Part shown: one piece after another, positions 42,423 through 51,849 of the stretch
Layout: every line of letters begins with the position of its first letter
Position numbering within the stretch: position 1 is the first letter of the stretch
Assembly (NCBI GenBank): GCA_965658375.1
Contig: CBFHSD010000013.1
Location: forward strand, 1-52,820
Length of the DNA: 52,820 nucleotides
Reading direction: 5' to 3'
From: CBFHSD01 sp965658375
GTDB lineage: Bacteria; Bacteroidota; Bacteroidia; Flavobacteriales_G; Salibacteraceae
Position numbers and translations under genes: made by a program
The notes under the pieces: generated by a model
Seen by the model: the letters and a program-made list of their open reading frames with translations, nothing else
Told to the model about the DNA's origin: nothing
The model's database searches: none

Positions 42423-43652
42423 TTATTCTTTAGGGGTAAATGTAAGAGAACTGAGTAGCGTAGGATCAAAAACCTCATTCGCCACTTCCAATAATTGCTC
42501 TGCCGTTAATGCATCAATTTCACTAAAAATTGTATCCAAAGAACTAATGTATCCAAAAGCATTTAAACTTTTTCCTAGAGACATCATTTGGCTTGATCCA
42601 CTTTCTTGAGATAAGGCAACTTGGCCTTTTAGCTGTTCTTTTGCCTGGTGAAGCTGTAAGGTTCCTAATTTCTTTAACCTTAACTTGTCTAGTTCTTTTA
42701 ATACAAGCGCGTTCGCTTTATCTAAATGCTTTGCATCGGTTCCCATATATACCGAGAAGATGCCTGCATCGCTAAAAGCTGTGTAGTTTGATTCTATTTG
42801 ATAGGCAAAACCGTATTTCTCGCTGATATTCAAATTCAAGCGGTTGTTCAAGCTAGGACCGCCAAGTATGTTGTTAAGGAGAACAAAAGCCCTTCTTTTT
42901 TTATCTGTATAATGAAACGCCTGGCTGCCAATCATAACATGGGCTTGATGCACATTTTTCTCTAGCTTCAAATTTGTTAACCGCATTTGCGGAACTCGTT
43001 GAACTCTCTCTTGATTGGCCTGTGAGGTAAAGCCCTCTAGGTGCTTTTCTAGTAATTTCTTTAGTCTCTTAACAGAAATATCCCCTACAGAACTAAACAC
43101 CATGTTAGAAGGATGATAATAGTTTTTGTGAAACTCCTTTAGATCGTCTACGCTCGTAGCTTTCAAACTTTCACTGGTTCCCAACACGTTTCTTCCAAGA
43201 GGATGTTCTTTAAACAGTTCATCTTCAAAATCATCATAGATTTGATCAGAAGGGCTATCTAAATAGCTCGCAATTTCATCAGTAACTACATCCTTTTCTC
43301 GCTTTACCTCCTTCTTTGGAAAAGAGGGTCGAAAAGTGATATCAACCAATATATCAATTGCTCTATTGTAATGTTTGGGTAAGAAAGAAGCGTGAATGAA
43401 GGTGTCTTCTTTTGTTGTAAACGCATTGATTTCCCCTCCCACCGCATCTAGACGATTTAAAATGTGGAAGCTCTTTCTTTTCCAGGTTCCTTTAAATAAA
43501 CAATGTTCTAAATAGTGAGCAAGCCCCTCTCGTTCTTTAGGCTCATCTCGTGTGCCAGCATTGATCAAAAAGCCAGCATGAGCCGCCCAACCTTTTCTTT
43601 GTTGGTGAACCACTTGAAGGCCATTAGAAAGCGTAAAGATTTCAAAGTCCAT
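42423..43652 (-). CDS. M16-family zinc peptidase
   Basis: 409 residues from the ATG at 43650-43652 (MDFEIFTLSNGLQVV); a start eight codons earlier (MQKIEVYS) is possible. The inverted zinc motif HxxEH is in LAHYLEHCLFKGT near residue 50, and the third ligand lies in DVVTDEIASYLDSPSD. The second half (PQMRLTNLKLEKNVHQAHVM) is the non-catalytic M16_C domain. Bacterial M16 enzymes of this size act in the cytosol or periplasm on peptides; I see no signal peptide. Operon with the O-methyltransferase, downstream of the helicase. Confidence 0.93.
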   Translation of the reverse strand: MDFEIFTLSNGLQVVHQQRKGWAAHAGFLINAGTRDEPKEREGLAHYLEHCLFKGTWKRKSFHILNRLDAVGGEINAFTTKEDTFIHASFLPKHYNRAIDILVDITFRPSFPKKEVKREKDVVTDEIASYLDSPSDQIYDDFEDELFKEHPLGRNVLGTSESLKATSVDDLKEFHKNYYHPSNMVFSSVGDISVKRLKKLLEKHLEGFTSQANQERVQRVPQMRLTNLKLEKNVHQAHVMIGSQAFHYTDKKRRAFVLLNNILGGPSLNNRLNLNISEKYGFAYQIESNYTAFSDAGIFSVYMGTDAKHLDKANALVLKELDKLRLKKLGTLQLHQAKEQLKGQVALSQESGSSQMMSLGKSLNAFGYISSLDTIFSEIDALTAEQLLEVANEVFDPTLLSSLTFTPKE

Positions 43653-43711
43653 TGAATACACCTCTATTTTCTGCATACCTCATACACGTATTGTATGAGC
43701 GCGCTGAATGT

Positions 43712-45010
43712 CTAATCTCTCCTTTTTGGTTTACTGCCTCCATCATTGCGCTTGCCGTAAAACTTACGTTTTCCATTGAAGCGTGAATTATTCCCTTGTC
43801 GACCTCCAGATCGACCTCCAGACCTGTGGCCTGATCTTCCACTAGAGTTTTTACCCGGTTTCTTTGGATCATAAGTTGGACTATCGCCAATGTCTTCTGG
43901 AGTATTTTCTTTGTCTAAGGTTCGCTCTATGAGCTGTTCAATATTCCAAAAATTAAATTGGTCTTTCGGGTCTATAAAAGAGATGGCAGCACCCGATTTT
44001 CCTGCTCGAGCTGTTCTACCAATACGATGAACATAGTCTGCAGCATCGTTGGGAATGTTGTAGTTTAATACGTGGCTGATATCATCTATATCAATTCCAC
44101 GAGATAAAATATCTGTTGCGGCTAGGATATTGAATTTACCTTGCTTGAAAGCCAGAAGGGTTGCCTCTCTGTCTTTTTGATCCATGCCACTGTGTAGCTT
44201 TTCTGCCTTGTAACCAGATCTTTTCAACTCTTGCTGAATGCTATCTACAGTAGATTTTTGAGCTGCAAAAATGATCATCATCTTAATTTCTGCACCATCA
44301 ATCAAATGCTTGAGCGTTGGAATCTTATTACCATCATATACATTAATGGCTCTTTGATTGATTCCAGCTGCTGGTTTAGCTATGGCCAAGTTGATCTGTT
44401 GGGGATCTTTTAAAATGTCATAACTCAACTTTCTTATTCCGGCTGCCATTGTTGCCGAGAACAATAAGGTTTGTCTGTTTTTAGGAAGCTTACTCTCAAC
44501 AAATTTGATATCACCTATAAAGCCCATATCCATCATACGGTCAGCTTCATCTAAAATAAAATGAGTGAGGGTGTCTAATTTCATATACCCTAACCCTAGG
44601 TGTTGTTTGAATCTTCCCGGGGTAGCCACTATTACATCAGCGCCTGATTGAATGGCCCTTTTTTGTGTGGTGAAATCATCTGAATTGCTACCCCCATAAA
44701 CTGCCACCGCAGAAATATCTGTGAAATAGCTAAAACCTTGTAAAGCTTGATCTATTTGAATAGCAAGTTCTCTTGTTGGAACAAGAATAACCGCTTGGGT
44801 TCCCTCTCTTTTAGAACCATTAATTTGGTTCAATAATGGGATAAGAAATGCTCCTGTTTTTCCGGTTCCTGTTTGTGCACAGCCAATTAAATCACTTCCC
44901 TTTAGAATGATGGGAATGGCTGTTTCTTGGATGGGAGTAGGTTGGTCAAAACCCATTGCTTCTAGTCCTTCTAGCAACTCTCCTTGTAATCCTAATTCTT
45001 TAAAAGTCAT
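43712..45010 (-). CDS. DEAD-box ATP-dependent RNA helicase
   Basis: 432 residues, RhlE-like. Motifs in order: Q-motif (FDQPTPIQETAIP), AQTGTGKTGAF (I), PTRELAIQ (Ia), DEAD in ILDEADRMMDMGF (II), FSATM (III), LLAATDILSRGIDI (V) and HRIGRTARAGKSG (VI). The C-terminus is a disordered basic Gly/Arg-rich tail (SGRSGHRSGGRSGGRQG) that binds RNA. Such helicases remodel rRNA and mRNA, notably in the cold. Short gap to the M16 gene. Confidence 0.96.
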   Translation of the reverse strand: MTFKELGLQGELLEGLEAMGFDQPTPIQETAIPIILKGSDLIGCAQTGTGKTGAFLIPLLNQINGSKREGTQAVILVPTRELAIQIDQALQGFSYFTDISAVAVYGGSNSDDFTTQKRAIQSGADVIVATPGRFKQHLGLGYMKLDTLTHFILDEADRMMDMGFIGDIKFVESKLPKNRQTLLFSATMAAGIRKLSYDILKDPQQINLAIAKPAAGINQRAINVYDGNKIPTLKHLIDGAEIKMMIIFAAQKSTVDSIQQELKRSGYKAEKLHSGMDQKDREATLLAFKQGKFNILAATDILSRGIDIDDISHVLNYNIPNDAADYVHRIGRTARAGKSGAAISFIDPKDQFNFWNIEQLIERTLDKENTPEDIGDSPTYDPKKPGKNSSGRSGHRSGGRSGGRQGNNSRFNGKRKFYGKRNDGGSKPKRRD

Positions 45011-45068
45011 TGGTACAATATATAACTCTAGTAGTTATTGAAATGAAGATGAATATTTAGCTTTAAAC

Positions 45069-45096
45069 AAAAAAAGGCATCAAATGATTGATGCCT
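45069..45096 (-). terminator. Terminator of lolA
   Basis: AAGGCATCAA pairs with TTGATGCCTT around a 4-base loop; seven T follow on the minus strand, 22 nt after the lolA stop. Confidence 0.88.
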
Positions 45097-45117
45097 TCTT
45101 CGCTATTTTATTTCTGT

Positions 45118-45774
45118 TTATCTCAGGTCAATTACGTCAATGACTGGATTCTCACTTGCCACCCATTGAAAAGTAGACTTTGGAAAAGAAGCGTTTGTTT
45201 CAAAGCTTTTTATGGCATACGCATAGTTGTTTCCATCTTTTCCTTTCAATTCTATACTCAAAATTTCTAGTTTCTCGTGGTCTATATACAAAACAGCTGT
45301 ATGAAAAAACTTATCTGCCTTTTCTGGAAAAAGTTTGATTACGTCTGCTTCTTTGCCTGCCTTTTTCATTTGCCCAACATATTGGTATTTAAACCCACTC
45401 TCGTACATCGTAAAAATATTGGTAGGAGACATCATAGCATCTTCTCCTTCTGGCTCGTAGTCTTCTACTGTAACCTCTTCATCATCTTCAATGAAATTCC
45501 ATTGCGTGGTTCCATTACAGCGAATGTCTTGCCCTACAAGCTTTACTCTAAACTTATTGCCTTCCAACCAAAGTTCGCCTTCGTTTACTTCGTCAAGCCC
45601 TTCACTTTCATTTTTTAAACTGTGATCAAATGTGGCGTGTATTGAAGTGTAGGCATTTGTTTTTTTACTCAATTGATCTAAAATCCCCTTTGCTTTTGGG
45701 TCTTTCACATCTGCTTGTCCAAAGCTGGCTATACTTGTTAAAAGTGCTAGGCACCCCGTTACTATTCTTTTCAT
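45118..45774 (-). CDS. lolA: LolA-like outer-membrane lipoprotein carrier
   Basis: 218 residues with a signal peptide (MKRIVTGCLALLTSIASFGQ). The pattern IHATFDHSLKNESEG, GELWLEGNKFRVKLVGQDIRCNGTTQW, MMSPTNIFTMYESGFKY and AVLYIDHEKLEILSIELKGKDG matches the LolA half-barrel that ferries lipoproteins across the periplasm. Bacteroidota-type LolA lacks the clear E. coli arginine/cysteine features. 30 nt downstream of ftsK on the same strand; the two are usually neighbours in Bacteroidota. Confidence 0.9.
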   Translation of the reverse strand: MKRIVTGCLALLTSIASFGQADVKDPKAKGILDQLSKKTNAYTSIHATFDHSLKNESEGLDEVNEGELWLEGNKFRVKLVGQDIRCNGTTQWNFIEDDEEVTVEDYEPEGEDAMMSPTNIFTMYESGFKYQYVGQMKKAGKEADVIKLFPEKADKFFHTAVLYIDHEKLEILSIELKGKDGNNYAYAIKSFETNASFPKSTFQWVASENPVIDVIDLR

Positions 45775-45804
45775 ATCAGTTGTTTGAATGTCGTAAAGTT
45801 ATAA

Positions 45805-48339
45805 TTAGCTGATAGATTCCAATAATTGTTCCAAAGCCATTTCATCTGGCACAAGAACTTGTCTGGCCTTTGAACCTTCGAATGGACCAATGATGCCTGC
45901 AGCCTCCAATTGATCAACTATTCTACCCGCTCTGTTATAGCCCAATTTAAGTCTTCTTTGTAATAATGAAGCTGAGCCTTGTTGGTGTTGTACCACAAGT
46001 CTTGCGGCTTCTTCAAACAGGGCATCGCGATCCATATCAACCAAACTCTCACCAGATCCAACTCCGCTTTCATCAACATATTCTGGAAGCTGGAAAGCTT
46101 CGGGATAACCTTGTTGACCGCCAATGTATTCGCAAATTGCTTCTACCTCAGGAGTATCTACAAAGCCGCACTGCAATCTGATTAACTCATTTCCTGTACT
46201 TAAAAGCATATCTCCTCTACCAATCAATTGGTCGGCACCACCAGCATCTAGAATGGTTCTGGAATCAATTTTAGAAGTTACTCTAAACGAAATACGCGAG
46301 GGGAAGTTTGCTTTGATGATACCTGTAATCACATTCACCGAAGGTCTTTGCGTGGCAATGATGAGGTGTATTCCAACTGCCCTCGCTAACTGAGCTAAAC
46401 GAGCAATTGGCGTTTCTACCTCTTTACCTGCAGTCATTATCAAGTCGGCAAATTCATCTACTACCAACACAATGTAAGGTAAGTACTTGAACCCTTTTTC
46501 TGGGTTCAATTTGCGTTCAACAAATTTCTTATTGAACTCCTTAATATTTCTACACATGGCATTCTTCAGCATCTCATAACGCTGATCCATTTCAATACAT
46601 AAAGAATTCAAGGTATGAACCACTTTAGTGGTGTCAGTGATAATTGCTTCTTCTGAATCTGGAAGCTTTGCCAAGTAATGACGTTCAATTTTATTGAAGA
46701 GGGTAAGTTCAACTTTCTTAGGATCTACTAAAACGAACTTGATTTGGGAAGGGTGTTTTCTGTAAAGAAGTGATACCAAAATGGCATTTAACCCTACAGA
46801 CTTACCCTGTCCTGTGGCACCGGCCATTAACAAGTGAGGCATCTTGGCAAGATCTGTCACAAAAGACTCGTTACTAATGGTTTTACCTATAGCAATTGGA
46901 AGCTCATACTTGTTAGACTGGAATTTTTCACTCGCAATTAAGCTGCGCATAGAAACCACATCTGCATTTTGATTTGGCACTTCAATACCAATGGTTCCTT
47001 TACCAGGAATAGGAGCAATGATACGTATACCCAAAGCCGCTAAACTCAAAGCAATATCATCTTCAAGGTTTTTAATCTTAGATATCCTCACACCAGCAGC
47101 AGGAACTATTTCATAAAGCGTAACCGTTGGTCCTACTGTAGCCTTAATCTTGTCTATCTCTATTTTATAGTTTCCTAAGGTCTCTACAATTCTGTTTTTA
47201 TTTGTCTCCAGCTCTTCTCTGTTGATACTGATATTACCAGTACCGTGGTCTTCTAAGAGTTCTAAAACAGGCATTTGATACCTCCCCAAATCTAGGGTTG
47301 GATCGAACTCACCCGTATCTTGAAGTTTTTTATCCACTTCCTTTTCCGAAAGGATTTCCTCTTTGGCAGACTCTTCAATCTCCAATTCATTGTTTTGATC
47401 TGGCTCTGAAGCACCAGTTTCCGAAACCGGTGGATGAGTTGCGGATAACTCAATTGAAGCTTGTACCTCTATAGGTAATTCTTCTTCTACTGTTTCCAGA
47501 GGAGCAGTTTCGTTTTTCACTTCTACTTCCTCATCGCTCTCACTAAATTCATTGTCAAACTCTACAATTGGAGGTACTTCTAGTCGAGGTTCATATTCTT
47601 CTGGCAGCTCTTCATCATTAGTAATGTCTTGTGGAGTCTCGTTAAACTCATCACCCAATTGCCCTTCAGTGGGCTGGGCAACATCTTTCAAGTCTTCTTC
47701 TTGCGTTTTATTGGGCAAGAATTGAATATCAAACTTGACCATTGCCCATGCCGTAGCTGTAAAAATTAGTAGTGCCGCGGTTCCCGCAAAACCAATGGCT
47801 TTTTCAAGCCACCCTACCATGCTGTGGCCAAAACCTCCTCCCAAGAAAAGTAAATCTGGAACCCGAACTATAAAAGCCAATGCTGGCGGTAACCACCATA
47901 AAATAAGCACAGACTGTTTCAAGGTTGATTGAAAAGGCATTAAAGAGATGCGGGTGAGAAGATTGAAGCCTGCGATGAAAAATAACAGCACAAAAATGTA
48001 TGCCGCCAAGCCGAACCATTCTCCCATAAACGCTTGAGAAATTCTAGCTCCAAACTTACCGAGCCAATTTTGAATCTCATCCTTCTCAATTGACTCAATA
48101 GGAAGTTCTAAAATAGATTGATCTGCATTTCCGGTAAAGAAATAGCTAGTAAAAGCCAATAAAAAAGCAAATGATGTGGTCATTAATAATAGCCCCATCA
48201 ATTGTCTAAACTTCGGATCCTTCAAAAATTTTGGCGCTTTTACTCCCTTTCCACGAGTTTGCACAGCCTTTTTCTTAGCTTTAGCCACCGTCTCTTTGGT
48301 ATCAGCTGCTTCTTTCTTTTTAAACGTATTTCTTGCCAT
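45805..48339 (-). CDS. ftsK: FtsK/SpoIIIE DNA translocase
   Basis: 844 residues: basic N-terminus, four membrane helices (about 48-70, 105-128, 145-165, 180-203), an acidic linker at about 215-350 (long runs of Glu/Asp), and the motor domain from about 370. Walker A is in GATGQGKSVGLNA near 505 and Walker B in VLVVDEFADLIM. The C-terminal winged-helix gamma domain (LFEEAARLVVQ, SASLLQRRLKLGYNRAGRIV) binds KOPS-like sites. FtsK moves the chromosome termini apart at the division septum. Its promoter element lies in the divergent spacer with apbE. Confidence 0.97.
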   Translation of the reverse strand: MARNTFKKKEAADTKETVAKAKKKAVQTRGKGVKAPKFLKDPKFRQLMGLLLMTTSFAFLLAFTSYFFTGNADQSILELPIESIEKDEIQNWLGKFGARISQAFMGEWFGLAAYIFVLLFFIAGFNLLTRISLMPFQSTLKQSVLILWWLPPALAFIVRVPDLLFLGGGFGHSMVGWLEKAIGFAGTAALLIFTATAWAMVKFDIQFLPNKTQEEDLKDVAQPTEGQLGDEFNETPQDITNDEELPEEYEPRLEVPPIVEFDNEFSESDEEVEVKNETAPLETVEEELPIEVQASIELSATHPPVSETGASEPDQNNELEIEESAKEEILSEKEVDKKLQDTGEFDPTLDLGRYQMPVLELLEDHGTGNISINREELETNKNRIVETLGNYKIEIDKIKATVGPTVTLYEIVPAAGVRISKIKNLEDDIALSLAALGIRIIAPIPGKGTIGIEVPNQNADVVSMRSLIASEKFQSNKYELPIAIGKTISNESFVTDLAKMPHLLMAGATGQGKSVGLNAILVSLLYRKHPSQIKFVLVDPKKVELTLFNKIERHYLAKLPDSEEAIITDTTKVVHTLNSLCIEMDQRYEMLKNAMCRNIKEFNKKFVERKLNPEKGFKYLPYIVLVVDEFADLIMTAGKEVETPIARLAQLARAVGIHLIIATQRPSVNVITGIIKANFPSRISFRVTSKIDSRTILDAGGADQLIGRGDMLLSTGNELIRLQCGFVDTPEVEAICEYIGGQQGYPEAFQLPEYVDESGVGSGESLVDMDRDALFEEAARLVVQHQQGSASLLQRRLKLGYNRAGRIVDQLEAAGIIGPFEGSKARQVLVPDEMALEQLLESIS

Positions 48340-48367
48340 TCTTTTCTTTCGGATTCTAAGCCTTTTT

Positions 48368-48375
48368 CAAAAGTA
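48368..48375 (-). promoter_or_regulatory. -7 promoter element TACTTTTG of ftsK
   Basis: CAAAAGTA on the plus strand is an exact TAnnTTTG on the minus strand, 28 nt before the ftsK ATG. Confidence 0.4.
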
Positions 48376-48448
48376 AGGCTGCATAGAAGTCTTTCATTTT
48401 ATTCTATAAAGAGTTATCAAACGTGTTTTAAACATCAATAACTAGCCA

Positions 48449-48456
48449 TACCTTTG
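48449..48456 (+). promoter_or_regulatory. -7 promoter element TACCTTTG before apbE
   Basis: Exact TAnnTTTG match, then TTTT and the ATG at 48461. A TTTT stands at the expected -33 position. Confidence 0.5.
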
Positions 48457-48460
48457 TTTT

Positions 48461-49543
48461 ATGAGATTACTAGGCCTTTCGTTTATCTGTTTCATGGTGA
48501 TTGCTTGTAGCGAAAATCATCCAGAAAAAACCATTGAGAAAAGCAAAGAATTAGCCCAAGAAAAAGCAATTCGAATTGTGGGAGAAGCCCAGGGCACCAC
48601 CTATTCTATCAAATATTTTGGAGACTCGGTGGTTTCTAAAAATCATATAGATAGCATCTTTAGTCAAATAGACTTATCTCTTTCTACTTGGGAACCCTCT
48701 TCTTTAATATCTGCCTTAAATTCAAGCGACACCGTTTACACCGTATTTGACGATTATAATCACTTTTTCAGCGACAATTTTAAAATCGCCAGAGAAGTTT
48801 ACAGAGAAACTGATGGCGCATTGGATCCCACAGTTGCTCCGCTGGTAAATGCCTGGGGATTTGGCTTTAAAAATAAAGAAGAGATTACTCCAGAACTTAT
48901 TGACTCTCTATTGACCTTGGTAGGCTTTGATTATGAAGATGTGCGTTTGAGCGTTTTTGATGATCGTATCTCTACCAATCCAGAACGTGTTTTGGTGAAA
49001 AGAGATACGCGCATAGCACTTGACTTCAATGCTTTTGCTCAAGGCTATTCTGCAGATGTGATTGGCGAGTATTTAAGAACCAAAAACATCAACAGCTATA
49101 TGATTGAAGTAGGTGGCGAAATACTTGCTGGAGATCAAAAACCTGATGGCTCAACATGGAAGTTAGGAATTGACAAACCTACAGAACAAGGAGAGTCTAG
49201 AGCACTTATTGCTACCATTCAACTGAAGAATAAGAGTGTTGTGACTAGCGGGAATTACAGAAAGTTTTATGTAGAAAATGGTGTAAAGTATGCGCACACG
49301 ATAAATCCTAAGACGGGTTACCCTGTAAAACACAATTTATTGAGCGCAACTGTAGTACATGCCAATTGCGGAAAGGCTGATGCTTACGCTACGGCATTTA
49401 TGGTAATGGGACTGAAAGAAACAATGAAATTCTTACAGTCGCATGCAGATATAGATGCTTATCTGATTTACGATGATAAAGGAGATTTAAAAACTTGGAG
49501 TACTGATGGAATAAAAGAGATGATCGAGGAAAAAGACCTTTAG
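48461..49543 (+). CDS. apbE: FAD:protein FMN transferase (ApbE), lipoprotein
   Basis: 360 residues, lipobox MVIAC with lipidated Cys16. ApbE attaches FMN covalently to Thr in target flavoproteins such as NqrB/NqrC and RnfG/D. GEAQGTTYSIKYF, DPTVAPLVNAWGFG, LDFNAFAQGYSADVIGEYL, IEVGGEILAGDQKPDGSTWKLGI, VVTSGNYRKFY, AHTINPKTGYPV and the Mg-binding NCGKADAYATAFMVMG are present. The convergent neighbour is a four-cysteine membrane protein with an NqrM-like layout. Confidence 0.95.
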   Translation: MRLLGLSFICFMVIACSENHPEKTIEKSKELAQEKAIRIVGEAQGTTYSIKYFGDSVVSKNHIDSIFSQIDLSLSTWEPSSLISALNSSDTVYTVFDDYNHFFSDNFKIAREVYRETDGALDPTVAPLVNAWGFGFKNKEEITPELIDSLLTLVGFDYEDVRLSVFDDRISTNPERVLVKRDTRIALDFNAFAQGYSADVIGEYLRTKNINSYMIEVGGEILAGDQKPDGSTWKLGIDKPTEQGESRALIATIQLKNKSVVTSGNYRKFYVENGVKYAHTINPKTGYPVKHNLLSATVVHANCGKADAYATAFMVMGLKETMKFLQSHADIDAYLIYDDKGDLKTWSTDGIKEMIEEKDL

Positions 49544-49746
49544 GCCTTCACATCATCGCTTTTGCATTTTTCTTCGGGAGAGGCACCGCAAAAACTACAT
49601 GCTTCACCTTCTTTGTTTAAAAATGGACTCTGACTGGCGCATGTGCCCGCAAACTCACCATCTTTCTTTACTAGAATTTTAATTGCAATTCCTGCAAATG
49701 CCAACGCCAATAAACTTACTGCTAATACAACTGCTTCCCAATTCAT
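49540..49746 (-). CDS. Small four-cysteine membrane protein, NqrM-like
   Basis: 68 residues: one membrane helix at about 5-26 (AVVLAVSLLALAFAGIAIKI) and a hydrophilic tail with Cys36, Cys50, Cys53 and Cys61 (GTCASQSP, EACSFCGASPEEKC). The order helix - GxC - CxxC - C resembles NqrM, which supplies iron to Na+-translocating NADH:quinone reductase. NqrM often neighbours apbE. The match is by layout, not close sequence. Stops overlap convergently with apbE by 4 nt. Confidence 0.72.
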   Translation of the reverse strand: MNWEAVVLAVSLLALAFAGIAIKILVKKDGEFAGTCASQSPFLNKEGEACSFCGASPEEKCKSDDVKA

Positions 49747-49750
49747 AGGG

Positions 49751-49758
49751 CAAAGATA
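49751..49758 (-). promoter_or_regulatory. -7 promoter element TATCTTTG before the four-cysteine gene
   Basis: CAAAGATA on the plus strand is an exact TAnnTTTG on the minus strand, then CCCT and the ATG at 49744-49746. The expected -33 position reads TCTG. Confidence 0.5.
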
Positions 49759-49807
49759 ATTCCAGAAATGTGATGCACAGAATAGTAGGTGTCAATATTT
49801 CTTAAAT

Positions 49808-51751
49808 CTATTTTGCCGCAGACAATACACTGTATAAGTATGGATTCCCCTCATATTTAGAGATCTCAGACTTTTTTTCATCAGCACTTAGTGCAATAGG
49901 CTCTAAACTTTCAGACAGTTGAGTGAGACTCATAGTTTGATCAAGCTTTAAATATCCTTTCTCTGAAGGTAATAAAAGACAAGAGTTTGGCTTAATTAAC
50001 CATTCGTTCGTTTCTACGCAGTATACACCGCTATTCAATTTTCCATCTTTTGAATGACTAAAAACAACCATGTTTTCCCCTTTCAGCATAACACCGTTCA
50101 CCGCATGAAACTGAGACTCTGAAATAATATTTTCATCTATCCTTTTCCCTTCGGGACGATCAGAAAACTTCGTAATTCTCTCAGAAATATTATTGACTAA
50201 CATCCTGTATTCATTGCCATTGTATTCGCCATATACCCACATGCTTTTATCGCTTCCAAATCTTTTCACGCTTCCATCTTCATCTAAGCCAAATACACCC
50301 ATATAATTTGTTGCCATAACAGAAGGTTCTTCTTCTGTACCCACATTTAAAACAACATCAAAACGATCGCTAATCTTTTTGTAATTCAACACATTGCCTT
50401 GATCTTTATCTACACCAGCAAAGGTGATGGCGTATTGATACTTACCAGACTGCATGGCATAAATGGAAGGCGAAACTTTTCTTACTTGATCCACGCTAAA
50501 GACTTTCTCGAAAAAAGGGCTGAAATCATTGTTCTCTTCTGCCTGGGCGTAAAAAACATTGCCATTTACATCTACCATTTTAGACTCTGAATTCGATTTG
50601 CAAAACCACATTTTATTCTGTGGAATAAACCTCACATAAGTGTATTCACCTGATAGTATTTGCCAAGAGTTCGTTGTTAAATTATACACAGAAGCCGACC
50701 CCTCATTGCTTTCTTTGTGATAGTCATTCACCAAGATATAGTCTTGAAAAATCACGAAGCCTCCTTCATACACATCTCCTTTTAATTGCTTCGCACTGAC
50801 TTCAGATTCAGACAGTTCACCATTGTGAAGTGTTTGAACGTATCCGTCATCCATTGTAACCATGAAAAAATCTGACGGATATTTTGAGCTTTGAGTGAGG
50901 CGTACATCAATCAATTGCTCTTTAATCAATTCTCCGTTTCCATTGAATAAGTTACACTCTCCAGAAAGACACCCTAAAAAAACATTCTCTTGTGAGTATG
51001 CATAGGTGAAATCATACTTTGCCTCTACTTTAATAGATGGTTCTGTCAAAGATTCTTTCATGTTCCATATTCCCTTCTTACCATTTGCCGTAAACAAATA
51101 GTTGTCTGAGCCTTTATGTGTTGCATCAACCTTGCAAAAACCAAATTCAGAATAATCTCCTGTTACTCCGCCCACTAGCATAACAGATTCACCACTATTT
51201 ATATTTAATAATTCGTGTGTTCCATTTACTTCAATGATGTAAAACCCAGAAACTGGCGTGCAATAAACTACATCGGCATTCTGACCAAACCATTTGTTTT
51301 GAGCAGCATGAAAGAGCCTTGCCTCTGTAGAACCAGAAACTCCATCTGAAAGCATACTTAAGTTCCCATTGTTTGATTTACAAACCAATTTTCCATCTTT
51401 TTTTAGAGGTACTTCTAAAGTCTGAGTTAGTGGACCCGATGCTAAATTGCCCCCTTTGAGATCGAATGCCAAAAAGTTTTCTTGATCTACTGCAATAAAC
51501 ACCTCATTTTCAACAAAAAACTGAAGCTGGAGATATTTTGGCTCTATCAACACCTCGTGCTTGGAATTGTCTTGTTCAAAGCCTTTATGCAAGGCAATTA
51601 CCCCTATTCCCTTTTTTGCACTAACAATTGCAACATCTTGACTTTCAAACTGTTGTATAACTTTGAATTTCTTCAAAGTGGATTGTGAAAAGCTTAACGT
51701 AAAGCATAGAAGAATGCTCCAAATAGATAGAAAGAGTCTCTTAGAAGTCAT
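49808..51751 (-). CDS. Large secreted protein with WG/propeller-like repeats
   Basis: 647 residues, signal peptide MTSKRLFLSIWSILLCFTLSFSQ. The rest is beta-rich with repeated short blocks that resemble degenerate WG or propeller units (GVIALHKGFEQ, FLAFDLKGGN, KGIWNMKESLTE, GVFGLDEDGSVKRFG, YLKLDQTMSL). No enzyme motif seen. It may be a distant relative of the WG-repeat protein at 10.1-12.3 kb. Monocistronic, between the four-cysteine protein and mazG. Confidence 0.75.
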   Translation of the reverse strand: MTSKRLFLSIWSILLCFTLSFSQSTLKKFKVIQQFESQDVAIVSAKKGIGVIALHKGFEQDNSKHEVLIEPKYLQLQFFVENEVFIAVDQENFLAFDLKGGNLASGPLTQTLEVPLKKDGKLVCKSNNGNLSMLSDGVSGSTEARLFHAAQNKWFGQNADVVYCTPVSGFYIIEVNGTHELLNINSGESVMLVGGVTGDYSEFGFCKVDATHKGSDNYLFTANGKKGIWNMKESLTEPSIKVEAKYDFTYAYSQENVFLGCLSGECNLFNGNGELIKEQLIDVRLTQSSKYPSDFFMVTMDDGYVQTLHNGELSESEVSAKQLKGDVYEGGFVIFQDYILVNDYHKESNEGSASVYNLTTNSWQILSGEYTYVRFIPQNKMWFCKSNSESKMVDVNGNVFYAQAEENNDFSPFFEKVFSVDQVRKVSPSIYAMQSGKYQYAITFAGVDKDQGNVLNYKKISDRFDVVLNVGTEEEPSVMATNYMGVFGLDEDGSVKRFGSDKSMWVYGEYNGNEYRMLVNNISERITKFSDRPEGKRIDENIISESQFHAVNGVMLKGENMVVFSHSKDGKLNSGVYCVETNEWLIKPNSCLLLPSEKGYLKLDQTMSLTQLSESLEPIALSADEKKSEISKYEGNPYLYSVLSAAK

Positions 51752-51849
51752 GTTTTCAACGGTTTAGTGCATCCAAGATAGTCAATCTGAGTTATTTAGA
51801 GGATAAAACGATTAAAATCATGACCTTTATGGCTCCTTAAAAAGTGGAT

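Noticed and set aside
45277..45618. Plus-strand 113-codon frame inside lolA
   Set aside because: Entirely antisense to a clear LolA coding sequence; composition is that of a reverse-strand shadow (many Phe/Cys/Leu).
46124..46393. Plus-strand frame of 89 codons within ftsK
   Set aside because: Antisense to the conserved FtsK motor domain; no start context or family pattern.
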